A stretch of DNA of 64,000 nucleotides from Marinicella rhabdoformis (lineage in GTDB: Bacteria; Pseudomonadota; Gammaproteobacteria; Xanthomonadales; Marinicellaceae), in the NCBI RefSeq assembly GCF_009671245.1, contig NZ_VTFS01000001.1:372-64371 (forward strand), given 5' to 3'. Below are positions 26,097 through 35,742 of the stretch, in pieces. Below the pieces are notes generated by a model. The model worked only from the letters and a program-made list of their open reading frames with translations. It did no database searches and was not told the origin of the DNA. A program made the position numbers and the translations under genes. The first letter of the stretch is position 1. Each line of letters begins with the position of its first letter.

Positions 26097-27322
26097 TAAA
26101 GTGGTGAGCGCAAATCTAAATAAAAAGGAATCTGTTCACGCGATACATCGGGATATGTTCCTCTCAACTGATGAACCGATTTGAGTAACTTAAAAGCATC
26201 CAACCATTCGTGGATGAATTGTTGCCACCTTTGTTCGGTTTTGATTTGTTTGCAGTTAGTTTCATAGACTTTTTGCCAGCTCCAGAAATCATTGAGTAGG
26301 GATTCATCAGTTGATGCTGAATCCATAACATGGGTATCTTGGTATTGGGCCAGCAGTTTTAAGCGCCAGGCTTTGATGATTTGAAAGGCTTTGGGGTGGT
26401 AATACAGCGGCTCTGATGTGCTGGCTTGGTATTTGCTGACGGCAGGTCCTGTTCCGAAAGGTACGCGGTCTGACAGTCGGGATTGAATCTTGACCACGGG
26501 TGTTTCGGGCTGCCCTATTCGACCCAGTTTGGCCAGTTTGTTCAATAGGTAAAAATCTTCACCGCCGCTTTTGACAGGAAAGCCGCGCACTTTGGCATAG
26601 GCTTCAGCAGACACAATTAAGGTGCTGCCGAGCGGAATGTAATCATATTGGCTGCCGATGAGTTTCATGCCCCACTGGTAGTAGTACATTTTAAAATCAT
26701 ATTGCTGCTGGTAGGTCAATAATTCCAGGTCGTCACTGACATGTTCAAACGGCAGGCTGATGCCAGTACAAACTTTGTCATCATTGTAGTCGTCACTATA
26801 ATCATCGGACACATCAAAATAACCCACATCAAAGTACCCAACTGGCAGCACCACATCGGCATCGGTGCTGAATATCCAAGGTTTGATAATTTGTTTTCTT
26901 TGAATCAAAGTCAATGCCGTGTCAGCAGCAATTTTTCGAGCCAATCCCACGCCTGCTTTTGGAGAAAAGGGTTTGTCATTGTAATCGAGTATCAAACAAT
27001 CCCAGGCGTTTGGCGTGATGATGAGTTGATGCGGCGCTATTGAGACTTTCTTTTGTGCTGTAGCAATCACATGCTGCTTTAAAGCTTCATTCTCTTGTTC
27101 AAATTGCTGCGACTTTTTATGGCCTTCGGGTCGGTTGATGCAAGCAATAATCAAAACCTTTTGGTCAGTTTGATTTTGCATCAAATGATCAATGGCATCA
27201 GGTGATTCACCACATATGGGCAGAATCAATACCGCTTCCCATTCAAAATCAGTTGGAAAATCAGCCAACTCAATCGCATGGCTGAATTGGCTCAGGTATG
27301 TTTTGGTGCCATCTTTTCTCAA
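26096..27322 (-). CDS. Family 2-type glycosyltransferase
   Basis: 408 residues from TTG 27322 (no better in-frame start). It has a GT-A fold: N-terminal EAVLILPICGESPDAID, a KAGVGLARKIAAD segment, the DxD-like metal motif FSTDADVVLP, and GGEDFYLLNKLAKLGRI with the GGED acceptor-side motif. No membrane segments are seen, so it is probably cytosolic. Just after the DxD motif are two in-frame tandem repeats (GYFDV twice, then S/N-D-D-Y units). It ends at a REPIN and starts 31 bases after miaE. The sugar and acceptor are unknown. Confidence 0.7.
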   Translation of the reverse strand: MRKDGTKTYLSQFSHAIELADFPTDFEWEAVLILPICGESPDAIDHLMQNQTDQKVLIIACINRPEGHKKSQQFEQENEALKQHVIATAQKKVSIAPHQLIITPNAWDCLILDYNDKPFSPKAGVGLARKIAADTALTLIQRKQIIKPWIFSTDADVVLPVGYFDVGYFDVSDDYSDDYNDDKVCTGISLPFEHVSDDLELLTYQQQYDFKMYYYQWGMKLIGSQYDYIPLGSTLIVSAEAYAKVRGFPVKSGGEDFYLLNKLAKLGRIGQPETPVVKIQSRLSDRVPFGTGPAVSKYQASTSEPLYYHPKAFQIIKAWRLKLLAQYQDTHVMDSASTDESLLNDFWSWQKVYETNCKQIKTEQRWQQFIHEWLDAFKLLKSVHQLRGTYPDVSREQIPFYLDLRSPL

Positions 27323-27353
27323 TTGAAGTCTTTTACAACAGGATTAATTGATT

Positions 27354-27932
27354 TTAATGAACCGCAGCACGGTAAGGCAGTTGCTTTACGATGGCAGCTT
27401 CTTCATCCAATAAAACGTCCAAACGCGCATTCACCACATCCGCATCATAGTACTGGTGCGCCAGTTTCATAAACAAAGTGTAGTGCCTGTGCTCTGCTTT
27501 TGCCAAACGCACATAGAAGTCTTTCATTTTCGGGTCTTCTAAAGCTTCACCCATCATGTGAAAACGCTCATGACCGCGGCGCTCAACAATACTGAACACC
27601 AACAACCGATCTAATAAGTACATTTCACTGTTTCGGCGTACGGTACTAAGCAATAATTTAATGTATGGGTCCTTTTCATCATTGGCCTGTTGTAAGCCTT
27701 TGTCGAGCATGATTTTAATCACTTCTCTGAAATGGGCCATCTCTTCCATGGCTAAATCTATCATGCCACGAACCAAATCCGGCTTGTCTGGGTAATGTTG
27801 AACCATCGACATCGCCAAACCAGCGGCCTTGCGTTCACAGGCGGCATGGTCTTGTAAGAAGGCATCGAAATCTGCCTTAGCCACTTCTGCCCATTCCGGC
27901 TTGGTGGCAGCCCTTAATTCAAATTCAAACAT
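27354..27932 (-). CDS. miaE: tRNA-(ms2io6A)-hydroxylase MiaE
   Basis: 192 residues, a ferritin-like four-helix diiron enzyme. Iron ligands are visible in MEEMAHFREV, VERRGHERFH and KAEHRHYTLF. It hydroxylates the isopentenyl group of 2-methylthio-isopentenyladenosine at position 37 of tRNAs reading UNN codons, and needs oxygen. It follows the response regulator gene by only two bases, so it is almost certainly on the same mRNA as fumC and the two-component genes. Confidence 0.93.
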   Translation of the reverse strand: MFEFELRAATKPEWAEVAKADFDAFLQDHAACERKAAGLAMSMVQHYPDKPDLVRGMIDLAMEEMAHFREVIKIMLDKGLQQANDEKDPYIKLLLSTVRRNSEMYLLDRLLVFSIVERRGHERFHMMGEALEDPKMKDFYVRLAKAEHRHYTLFMKLAHQYYDADVVNARLDVLLDEEAAIVKQLPYRAAVH

Positions 27933-27934
27933 GG

Positions 27935-28576
27935 TTAAATCAGTCCCAACTCTAAGGCTTTAAGAACAGCCCTGGTGCGATCACGAACACCGAGCTTAGA
28001 TAAGATATTTGAAACGTGGTTTTTTACGGTACCTTCAGCGACAAAAATGGAATTGGCAATTTCTTTGTTACTGTAACCACCGGCCATCAGTCGCAATATT
28101 TCTGTTTCACGGTTGGTCAATGGCTCTGGACGTTCAAAACTGACAAAGTCATTCTTCAAACCTTCAATAGACTCCAAAATACGCTCAGTGATTTGAGGTC
28201 GAACGATGGTTTTACCTTCGGCCACTTGTTTGATACCGTCTACCAGCTCTTCTAGCGGCACATCTTTCAATAAATAACCTTTGGCACCGGCTTTAACACC
28301 AGCCAAAATCAATTCTTCATCATCGAAAGTTGTCAAAATGATGGTGGGTGGTAATTGTCCTGATTTAGATAATTCATGTAATACATCCAATCCATTCATA
28401 ACAGGCATGCGCATGTCTAACAACATCACATCAGGCTTCAGTTTTGGCACCATTTCTACGGCTTCTTTCCCACCTTTGGCTTCACCAATCACTTCTATGT
28501 CATCAGCAATTTCTAACAAAGCTTGTACACCTTGTCTGACTAAATTTTGGTCATCAACCAACAATACTTTTATCAT
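27935..28576 (-). CDS. NarL/LuxR-type response regulator
   Basis: 213 residues. The receiver domain has the acidic pair DD at residues 8-9, the phospho-acceptor Asp54 (LLDMRMP) and a conserved Lys in GYLLKDVPLEEL. The C-terminal LuxR helix-turn-helix reads LTNRETEILRLMAGGYSNKE and GTVKNHVSNILSKLGV. It should be phosphorylated by the histidine kinase encoded 41 bases upstream and act as a transcription factor. Targets are unknown; autoregulation of this operon is possible. Confidence 0.93.
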   Translation of the reverse strand: MIKVLLVDDQNLVRQGVQALLEIADDIEVIGEAKGGKEAVEMVPKLKPDVMLLDMRMPVMNGLDVLHELSKSGQLPPTIILTTFDDEELILAGVKAGAKGYLLKDVPLEELVDGIKQVAEGKTIVRPQITERILESIEGLKNDFVSFERPEPLTNRETEILRLMAGGYSNKEIANSIFVAEGTVKNHVSNILSKLGVRDRTRAVLKALELGLI

Positions 28577-28617
28577 TACTTATTTCTCTTTTAATGTCTG
28601 AATGAATCTCACACATA

Positions 28618-29739
28618 TTAAACCGGGAATGTCAAAATCACATGGACACCATCATCTGATGTCATGACCACATTTCCACTGAGCATTTTAACCCGCTCTT
28701 TGATGCCTGTTAAACCATTTCCTGCATGACTGCTACCAAGACCCACACCATTGTCCTTTACTTCTAACACCACTTGTTTGTCAGTTCTGAATAATTTAAC
28801 AAACAAATGACTGGCGTGGGCATGTTTCATCGTGTTGGTGATTAACTCTTGGGTACACCTTAAAATGGTTTGTGCCAATTTAGGGTCCTCAACCAGAAAC
28901 TCCTCAGGAATTTCTGAGGAAACTTTCAACCTAGGCAATCCAGCCAATAATTCTCTCACAGCCTGACCCAAGTCTAAAGTACCAGACTGCCTGAATTGTC
29001 CCACCACTTCTCGCACATCAGACAATAATAAACGCGCTATAGAGTGTGCTTTTTTAACATAGGTTTGCGGTTTGCCTTCAGTCATGTGAGATGCCGCCTC
29101 CAAGTTTAAAGTCAAAGCAGTTAAATGATGTCCAATCAAATCATGCAATTCTCTTGAAATCCTAAGACGCTCATTGATGCGAGAAGAATCCGCCAAAAGT
29201 ACTTGAGTGGCTTTCAGCTCAGTATTTAATAAGCGCAGTTCTTCTTTTGCATTTTGTTGTCTGAATGCCACCAAAGAAATAATAAACGAAAACGCTGAAG
29301 CTCCCAGATAAACGAAGAACAATACATATTGCACCATCGCATTGCTGTTGACTTCGCCAATGAATTGAAATTGAATCGCCAGCATTAAATTACTGGCCAG
29401 CAGAATAACTAAACTTTCTTTGATATTAAAAAACCAAGGCAACAAAACAGAAGTAATCAACGCATAAACAATACCTATCGCGCTGTTGGTGATGTAATTT
29501 ATTAAAAGGATTGAGCCAATTTGAAGCAATACAGAAAGCCAAGCCTTGACTTTAAAACTGATTTGTCCAATGTTATGGGTAACTGCCCAAAAGACCAGAC
29601 CAAACCCCATATGGGCACTTAAATACAGTGTAAAGGGTGCTGTGAATTGTTCAAACTGAAGGAACAGTGGAATCGACAAGCTGAGCCAAATAATCAGCCC
29701 AGCCAGTCGAATCAATTTGATGTGAGAGTAGCGGTACAC
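28618..29739 (-). CDS. Membrane sensor histidine kinase (HisKA_3 type)
   Basis: 373 residues. About six transmembrane segments fill residues 10-160 with only short loops, so the signal is probably sensed in the membrane or by the neighbouring secreted protein. A short coiled linker precedes the HisKA_3 dimerisation helix RISRELHDLIGHH (phospho-acceptor His199), followed by an HATPase domain with N-box ITNTMKHAHAS and G-boxes DNGVGLGSSHAGNGLTGIKE. This is a DesK/LiaS/NarX-class kinase paired with the downstream regulator. Confidence 0.92.
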   Translation of the reverse strand: MYRYSHIKLIRLAGLIIWLSLSIPLFLQFEQFTAPFTLYLSAHMGFGLVFWAVTHNIGQISFKVKAWLSVLLQIGSILLINYITNSAIGIVYALITSVLLPWFFNIKESLVILLASNLMLAIQFQFIGEVNSNAMVQYVLFFVYLGASAFSFIISLVAFRQQNAKEELRLLNTELKATQVLLADSSRINERLRISRELHDLIGHHLTALTLNLEAASHMTEGKPQTYVKKAHSIARLLLSDVREVVGQFRQSGTLDLGQAVRELLAGLPRLKVSSEIPEEFLVEDPKLAQTILRCTQELITNTMKHAHASHLFVKLFRTDKQVVLEVKDNGVGLGSSHAGNGLTGIKERVKMLSGNVVMTSDDGVHVILTFPV

Positions 29740-29754
29740 CCCTATTTAAAATGT

Positions 29755-30957
29755 TTATTTGATTTTAAATTCATCGGGCTTCATCATCTCAATATTTTCG
29801 GTGATATTGACATCACCTTTTAACCAAAAGTAAATTTCATTGGTACGACTTAATCGGCGAACCACCAATGCAGTGTCATTTCTTGTATAAACCAAATCAC
29901 CACTTTTCAATTGCTCAGCAGAATAGGCTTTGGTAACTGCTTTGTTTCTGATGTGATCGCGACGCAAAACATCTTGATCAGAAGAGACATCATCGACAGC
30001 TGTGAACACCAACGACGTTCTTTCAACCACTTCTGATTTGCTGTCATCCGCCTTGGATGATGCTGCTTTAACAACGGCTACTGCCGCTTCAGTCTTTTCA
30101 TAGCGCTCTTGGGATTTGTGTTTGATGGCATGAACAGATTGATCAAATGTACCTTTCATCCAATAATAAAAAGTGCGGCTGTTCTTTTCTCGAACAATTA
30201 AAACCACATTATCTTTAATATACAGTTCATCATCTTCAGTGATGCTTCCATATGACAAAGTCCCATTCGCTTTTTTGTTTTTAGCATACCGCTTTCTTAA
30301 GTAGGTTTTAGCTGCATCACGCACTTCATCTGCACGCTCTTCTTCTGTTTCAACCTCTCCAGCTTCAGGCTCAACTTCAACAACAGCCACGGATTTAGGC
30401 TCAGGCTTAACCACTGGCTTTTGTACAGGCTTGGGTTGACTCACGGTTTTAGTCGGTTTAGGTGCATTCTTAACCACTTTATGCTCAGATTTTGGTAAAG
30501 CCATGTCTATTTCAACTTCAGCAACTGTAGGTTTACCAGCCATAAACTCATCACCAAATTCTGGACGCTCTACTGTGGTATCAATTTCCGGTTTGTCATC
30601 GATTACCACTTGTTTTTGAACCACTTGATTGTTGCCACTGCTTTTCACAGTTTGACCCATGTATTTGGCTTTTGTGGCTGTGATACTGACACTTTGGTGT
30701 AGTGAGTCTTTGAAAGTCATCATCACATTTCTTTCACCACCTTTAGAAAGGCCCGCACGAATGTTGCTGTGCCATGCTTGTGGTGCAATGACTTTCAACT
30801 GCCATTTATTATTAACAGCTTCTTTACCGATGTCTTCAAGTTTAGCTGGACGATTGGGCATTTTGTATTGCTGCTCAGTCATGCCCCATGATGGCAATTG
30901 TGCCAAAACTACAGCACTCATCAGCAACATGCTTAAGATTAATAATTTTTTCATCAT
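29755..30957 (-). CDS. Novel secreted protein with duplicated Y-x-W-x-K-G unit
   Basis: 400 residues; signal peptide MMKKLLILSMLLMSAVVLAQ. I do not recognise a family. Residues 1-110 look globular, residues 120-215 are low complexity (Pro/Lys/Glu/Val), and then two related units occur at about 244-272 (LYIKDNVVLIVREKNSRTFY then YWMKGTF) and 354-383 (LVYTRNDTALVVRRLSRTNE then IYFWLKGDV). Its ATG overlaps the fumC stop by four bases, and the histidine kinase starts 15 bases after it. An accessory sensing role for that kinase is a guess from position. Confidence 0.75.
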   Translation of the reverse strand: MMKKLLILSMLLMSAVVLAQLPSWGMTEQQYKMPNRPAKLEDIGKEAVNNKWQLKVIAPQAWHSNIRAGLSKGGERNVMMTFKDSLHQSVSITATKAKYMGQTVKSSGNNQVVQKQVVIDDKPEIDTTVERPEFGDEFMAGKPTVAEVEIDMALPKSEHKVVKNAPKPTKTVSQPKPVQKPVVKPEPKSVAVVEVEPEAGEVETEEERADEVRDAAKTYLRKRYAKNKKANGTLSYGSITEDDELYIKDNVVLIVREKNSRTFYYWMKGTFDQSVHAIKHKSQERYEKTEAAVAVVKAASSKADDSKSEVVERTSLVFTAVDDVSSDQDVLRRDHIRNKAVTKAYSAEQLKSGDLVYTRNDTALVVRRLSRTNEIYFWLKGDVNITENIEMMKPDEFKIK

Positions 30958-32336
30958 TTTTCCTCAATACCCCCTGTGGTTAATTTGATTGGGTCCAATA
31001 TGGCCCTTATTTCTTCTTCTGTTAAATCTGTGTTTTCTAAAGTCACATCCAACACAGAGCGTTTTTCTTTATAAGCTTGTTTGGCAATTTTTGCACCTAA
31101 TTCATAGCCTATAACTGGATTCAATGCAGTCACCAAAATAGGGTTTCTACCCACATTTTCTGAAACCACATCGACGTTGACATTAAATCCTGCAATCGCC
31201 TGATCTGCCAACTGTACGCTGGCCGTTGACAATATTTGAATGCTCTGTAGCACATTATAAGCGATAACAGGTAACATCACGTTAAGTTGAAAGTTTCCAG
31301 ACTGTCCACCCACAGCTACCGTGGTGTCATTACCAAAAACTTGGGCGCAAACCATAGCAACAGCTTCAGGAATCACTGGATTCACTTTGCCTGGCATGAT
31401 TGAACTGCCAGGTTGTAATGAAGGCAACTCTATTTCACCTAATCCTGCCAATGGGCCTGAATTCATCCAACGCAAATCATTGGCCATTTTCATCATGGTC
31501 GTGGCCACAACTTTCAATTGACCAGACAATTCAACAATATTATCTTGTGTGCTTATGCCGTCAAACTTGTTGTCCATTGAACTGAAAGGCACGCCTGTGG
31601 TGTCCATTAATTTTTCAGCAAACAGCGCTCCAAAACGTGCATCGGCATTGATACCCGTGCCCACAGCTGTCCCACCTTGCGGCAAATCTGAAACACGAGA
31701 TAATGAATCTTCTAAACGGGCAATGTTATTTTCTAAACAACTGGCCCAAGTGTTTAATTCTTGACCAAAGGTCACAGGCATGGCATCCATTAAATGGGTG
31801 CGCCCAGTTTTGACCACGTCATTCAATCCTTCAGCTTTTTCACGACACACTGAAATCAAGTGCCTTAATGAGGGAATCAATTGCTGTGTTACATTCAATG
31901 TACAACTGACAGCAATGGCCGTAGGAATGACATCATTTGAACTTTGACCCATATTCACATGGTCATTGGGGTGTATTTCTAAAGCATCTGTGGTTGCCAA
32001 ATGTGAAATCACTTCATTACAATTCATGTTTGAGCTGGTTCCAGATCCAGTTTGGAACACGTCAATTGGAAAATGGCTGTCCACTTCACCTGATTGAACT
32101 TGTTCAGCAGCTGCTTCAATGGCCGCACAAACATCAGCAGGCATGTGTCCCAGAGATTTGTTGGCTTGGGCAGCAGCTGCCTTAATGAGACCCAATGCTT
32201 TGATGAATTCTCGCGGCATGTTTAAGCCACTGATAGGAAAGTTGTTTACAGCACGTTGTGTTTGTGCACCATATAAGGCGTTTGCAGGCACTTGTAATTC
32301 GCCCATGCTGTCTTTTTCTATACGGAATTTGCTCAT
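30954..32336 (-). CDS. fumC: Class II fumarate hydratase
   Basis: 460 residues, full length. This is the iron-independent TCA enzyme that interconverts fumarate and L-malate. It has the fumarase/aspartase signature GSSIMPGKVNPV, the N-terminal TQRAVNNFPISG, and the catalytic-region TGRTHLMDAMP. It is the first gene of a packed minus-strand run (novel secreted protein, kinase, regulator, miaE, glycosyltransferase), with a four-base stop/start overlap to the next gene. Being oxygen-stable, FumC is typically used under oxidative or low-iron conditions. Confidence 0.96.
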   Translation of the reverse strand: MSKFRIEKDSMGELQVPANALYGAQTQRAVNNFPISGLNMPREFIKALGLIKAAAAQANKSLGHMPADVCAAIEAAAEQVQSGEVDSHFPIDVFQTGSGTSSNMNCNEVISHLATTDALEIHPNDHVNMGQSSNDVIPTAIAVSCTLNVTQQLIPSLRHLISVCREKAEGLNDVVKTGRTHLMDAMPVTFGQELNTWASCLENNIARLEDSLSRVSDLPQGGTAVGTGINADARFGALFAEKLMDTTGVPFSSMDNKFDGISTQDNIVELSGQLKVVATTMMKMANDLRWMNSGPLAGLGEIELPSLQPGSSIMPGKVNPVIPEAVAMVCAQVFGNDTTVAVGGQSGNFQLNVMLPVIAYNVLQSIQILSTASVQLADQAIAGFNVNVDVVSENVGRNPILVTALNPVIGYELGAKIAKQAYKEKRSVLDVTLENTDLTEEEIRAILDPIKLTTGGIEEK

Positions 32337-32557
32337 AATTTCATTGATAAATAAATCGAGCGCAGATTATAAGTCCAACACAAGATAAAATCGAACACAT
32401 TGCTTTGTTTTTTTGTGGCATCACACACAATTTCAAGAAAGCATATTACTTCATTACACACCAATAACCAGTGAAGAAAGTCACTATAATGTTGCAATAG
32501 ATTTAACAACAACCGGTCTCAGTCACATGCAATCAAATTTTTAATGCGGAGTAAAAC

Positions 32558-33194
32558 ATGAGAAAAGTCATATTAATGTTGGTCATTTTGCCACTATTTG
32601 TCAGCGCGGAAGGCTATTTTCAAAAGGCTGATGATGTCACCCCCCTGCTTCCAGGCATGAGTATTCCGACATTCTCAGCTAAAAACATTAAGGGTGAAGG
32701 TGTCACCTTTTCATCAGAAAGCATCAAAAAGCCCTTCATCCTTACGTTTTATCGAGGTGGCTGGTGTCCTTACTGTAATTCCCACTTGGGTGAAATGAGA
32801 CAAGTCGAAAGGCAACTAAAAGACATGGGGTTTGATGTCTTTTTTATCAGCCCAGACCAGCCCGACCACTTAATCAACAGCCTTAAAGACCAAAAACTCA
32901 AAAAGAATATTGACTACCAACTGCTCTCTGACAGCCCCATGTCAGCAGCTAAGGCATTTAAAATTGCATTTAAAAGTAGAAGCTGAAACGGTCGAAAAAT
33001 ATAAGAGCTGGGGCATTGACCTTGAAAAAGCTTCAGGCCACAAGCACCGCCTACTTCCTGCTCCAGCGACATTTTTGGTGGGAACAGATGGTATGATTCA
33101 ATTCCAATATATCAACCCAGATTACAAAATCAGATTGGCACCAAGCATCCTAATGGCTGCAGCTCAAGATTACCTTAAACGCAAGGGCAAATAA
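32558..33194 (+). pseudogene. Secreted peroxiredoxin-like protein, frameshifted
   Basis: Signal peptide MRKVILMLVILPLFVSA, then an AhpC/TSA-type domain with redox FYRGGWCPYC (Cys70, Cys73). The frame breaks after AAKAFKIAFK: one extra A in 32972-32975 leads to a stop at 32986. Deleting that A continues as VEAETVEKYKSWGIDLEK and on to the end at 33194, a normal family C-terminus. It has a good Shine-Dalgarno (GGAG) and a TATAAT-like box upstream. It is either a recently broken gene or a one-base sequence error. Confidence 0.8.
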
Positions 33195-33221
33195 TGTATT
33201 GACCTAAAAGCGGCAGTATGA

Positions 33222-34643
<1,422 letters not shown>

Positions 34644-34651
34644 GTCTTTCC

Positions 34652-35740
34652 TTGAATATCAAAGACCTGTTTGCCAATCAATCCATCACCGCTGAAGAAT
34701 TTCTTCAGCGGTACTGGCAAAAACAGCCGTTTCTTTTTCGCAATACTTCATTAGACTTTAGCTCACTGCCCAATCCCGTGCAGCTGTTTAAGTTGGCTAG
34801 TGAAGAAGACGTTCAGTCTCGCATCATCTACAGCGAAGACAGCAAGGGGTATCAAGCCATCTATGATGACCCAGATGCTTGGGAAGATGTGTCAAATTTC
34901 AATCCAACGCTACTGGTTTCAGACATAGAAAAGTGGAGGCCTGAGACAATGGCCATTCTTGATGCTTTTCCATTCATTAAATCATGGCGACTGGATGACT
35001 TGATGATTTCATTTGCCCCAACAGGTGCATCGGTAGGTGCTCACACAGACCACTATGATGTATTTTTAATACAAACATCAGGCACTCGCCAGTGGTCATA
35101 TGATGATAAGCCATTGAAAAAAACTGAACTTGTGAAGGCAAGTGATTTGTCTATTTTAAATAACTACCAAGCCAAAACCACAGTAGAATTAAAAACCGGT
35201 GATGTTTTGTACTTACCACCTGAAATTCCACACCACGGCATTTCAACAAGTGAAGATTGCATGACCTGTTCTATCGGCATGCGCGCACCTTCTCAATCAG
35301 AAATGGTGATGGCTTTTGCTGAATTTATTGCCAACCGCTGTGATGAGACTAACAGGTTCACTGATCAAGGCAGGATGGATAGTATCTACAGCTTTGACAA
35401 CAATGACATTGAAAAATTTAAGCAGACTATTTTATCTGCTTTTGGCATTAAAAATGACGATTGGGGTCAATTGTTTGGCCAGTTTTTCAGTGAATACAGA
35501 CAATTGGAGACCCTAATTGAAACGCAACCAGAACACATCGGATTGTGGCAAAAAAATCCCATGGTGACTTTTTTATATCAAATTTCAGGAGATACTTGTA
35601 AGTTGTTTATCGACGGTGAAACCTTTGAATGCGCTGCTTCATTTGCTCAAATGATTTGCCATCAGCAAACCTTTGAAAGGCAAAACAATGAGGTATTTGA
35701 AAAACTAGTCGAAGCGGGATACTTACAACCCGTCACTTAA
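34652..35740 (+). CDS. roxA: Ribosomal protein uL16 3-hydroxylase (RoxA/YcfD)
   Basis: 362 residues, starting with TTG 34652. A JmjC/cupin-type Fe(II)/2-oxoglutarate oxygenase with iron ligands His131 and Asp133 (VGAHTDHYDVFLIQ) and a distal His in LPPEIPHHG. RoxA hydroxylates an arginine of ribosomal protein uL16. It lies right behind purB, as often seen in gammaproteobacteria, and is probably co-transcribed. The C-terminal winged-helix-like region is present, so the length is normal. Confidence 0.9.
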   Translation: MNIKDLFANQSITAEEFLQRYWQKQPFLFRNTSLDFSSLPNPVQLFKLASEEDVQSRIIYSEDSKGYQAIYDDPDAWEDVSNFNPTLLVSDIEKWRPETMAILDAFPFIKSWRLDDLMISFAPTGASVGAHTDHYDVFLIQTSGTRQWSYDDKPLKKTELVKASDLSILNNYQAKTTVELKTGDVLYLPPEIPHHGISTSEDCMTCSIGMRAPSQSEMVMAFAEFIANRCDETNRFTDQGRMDSIYSFDNNDIEKFKQTILSAFGIKNDDWGQLFGQFFSEYRQLETLIETQPEHIGLWQKNPMVTFLYQISGDTCKLFIDGETFECAASFAQMICHQQTFERQNNEVFEKLVEAGYLQPVT

Positions 35741-35742
35741 AT

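Noticed and set aside
27011-27063. Possible second integron site near the glycosyltransferase gene
   Set aside because: No GTTRRRY/RYYYAAC pairing could be found; only the 25170-25228 site has the required arms.
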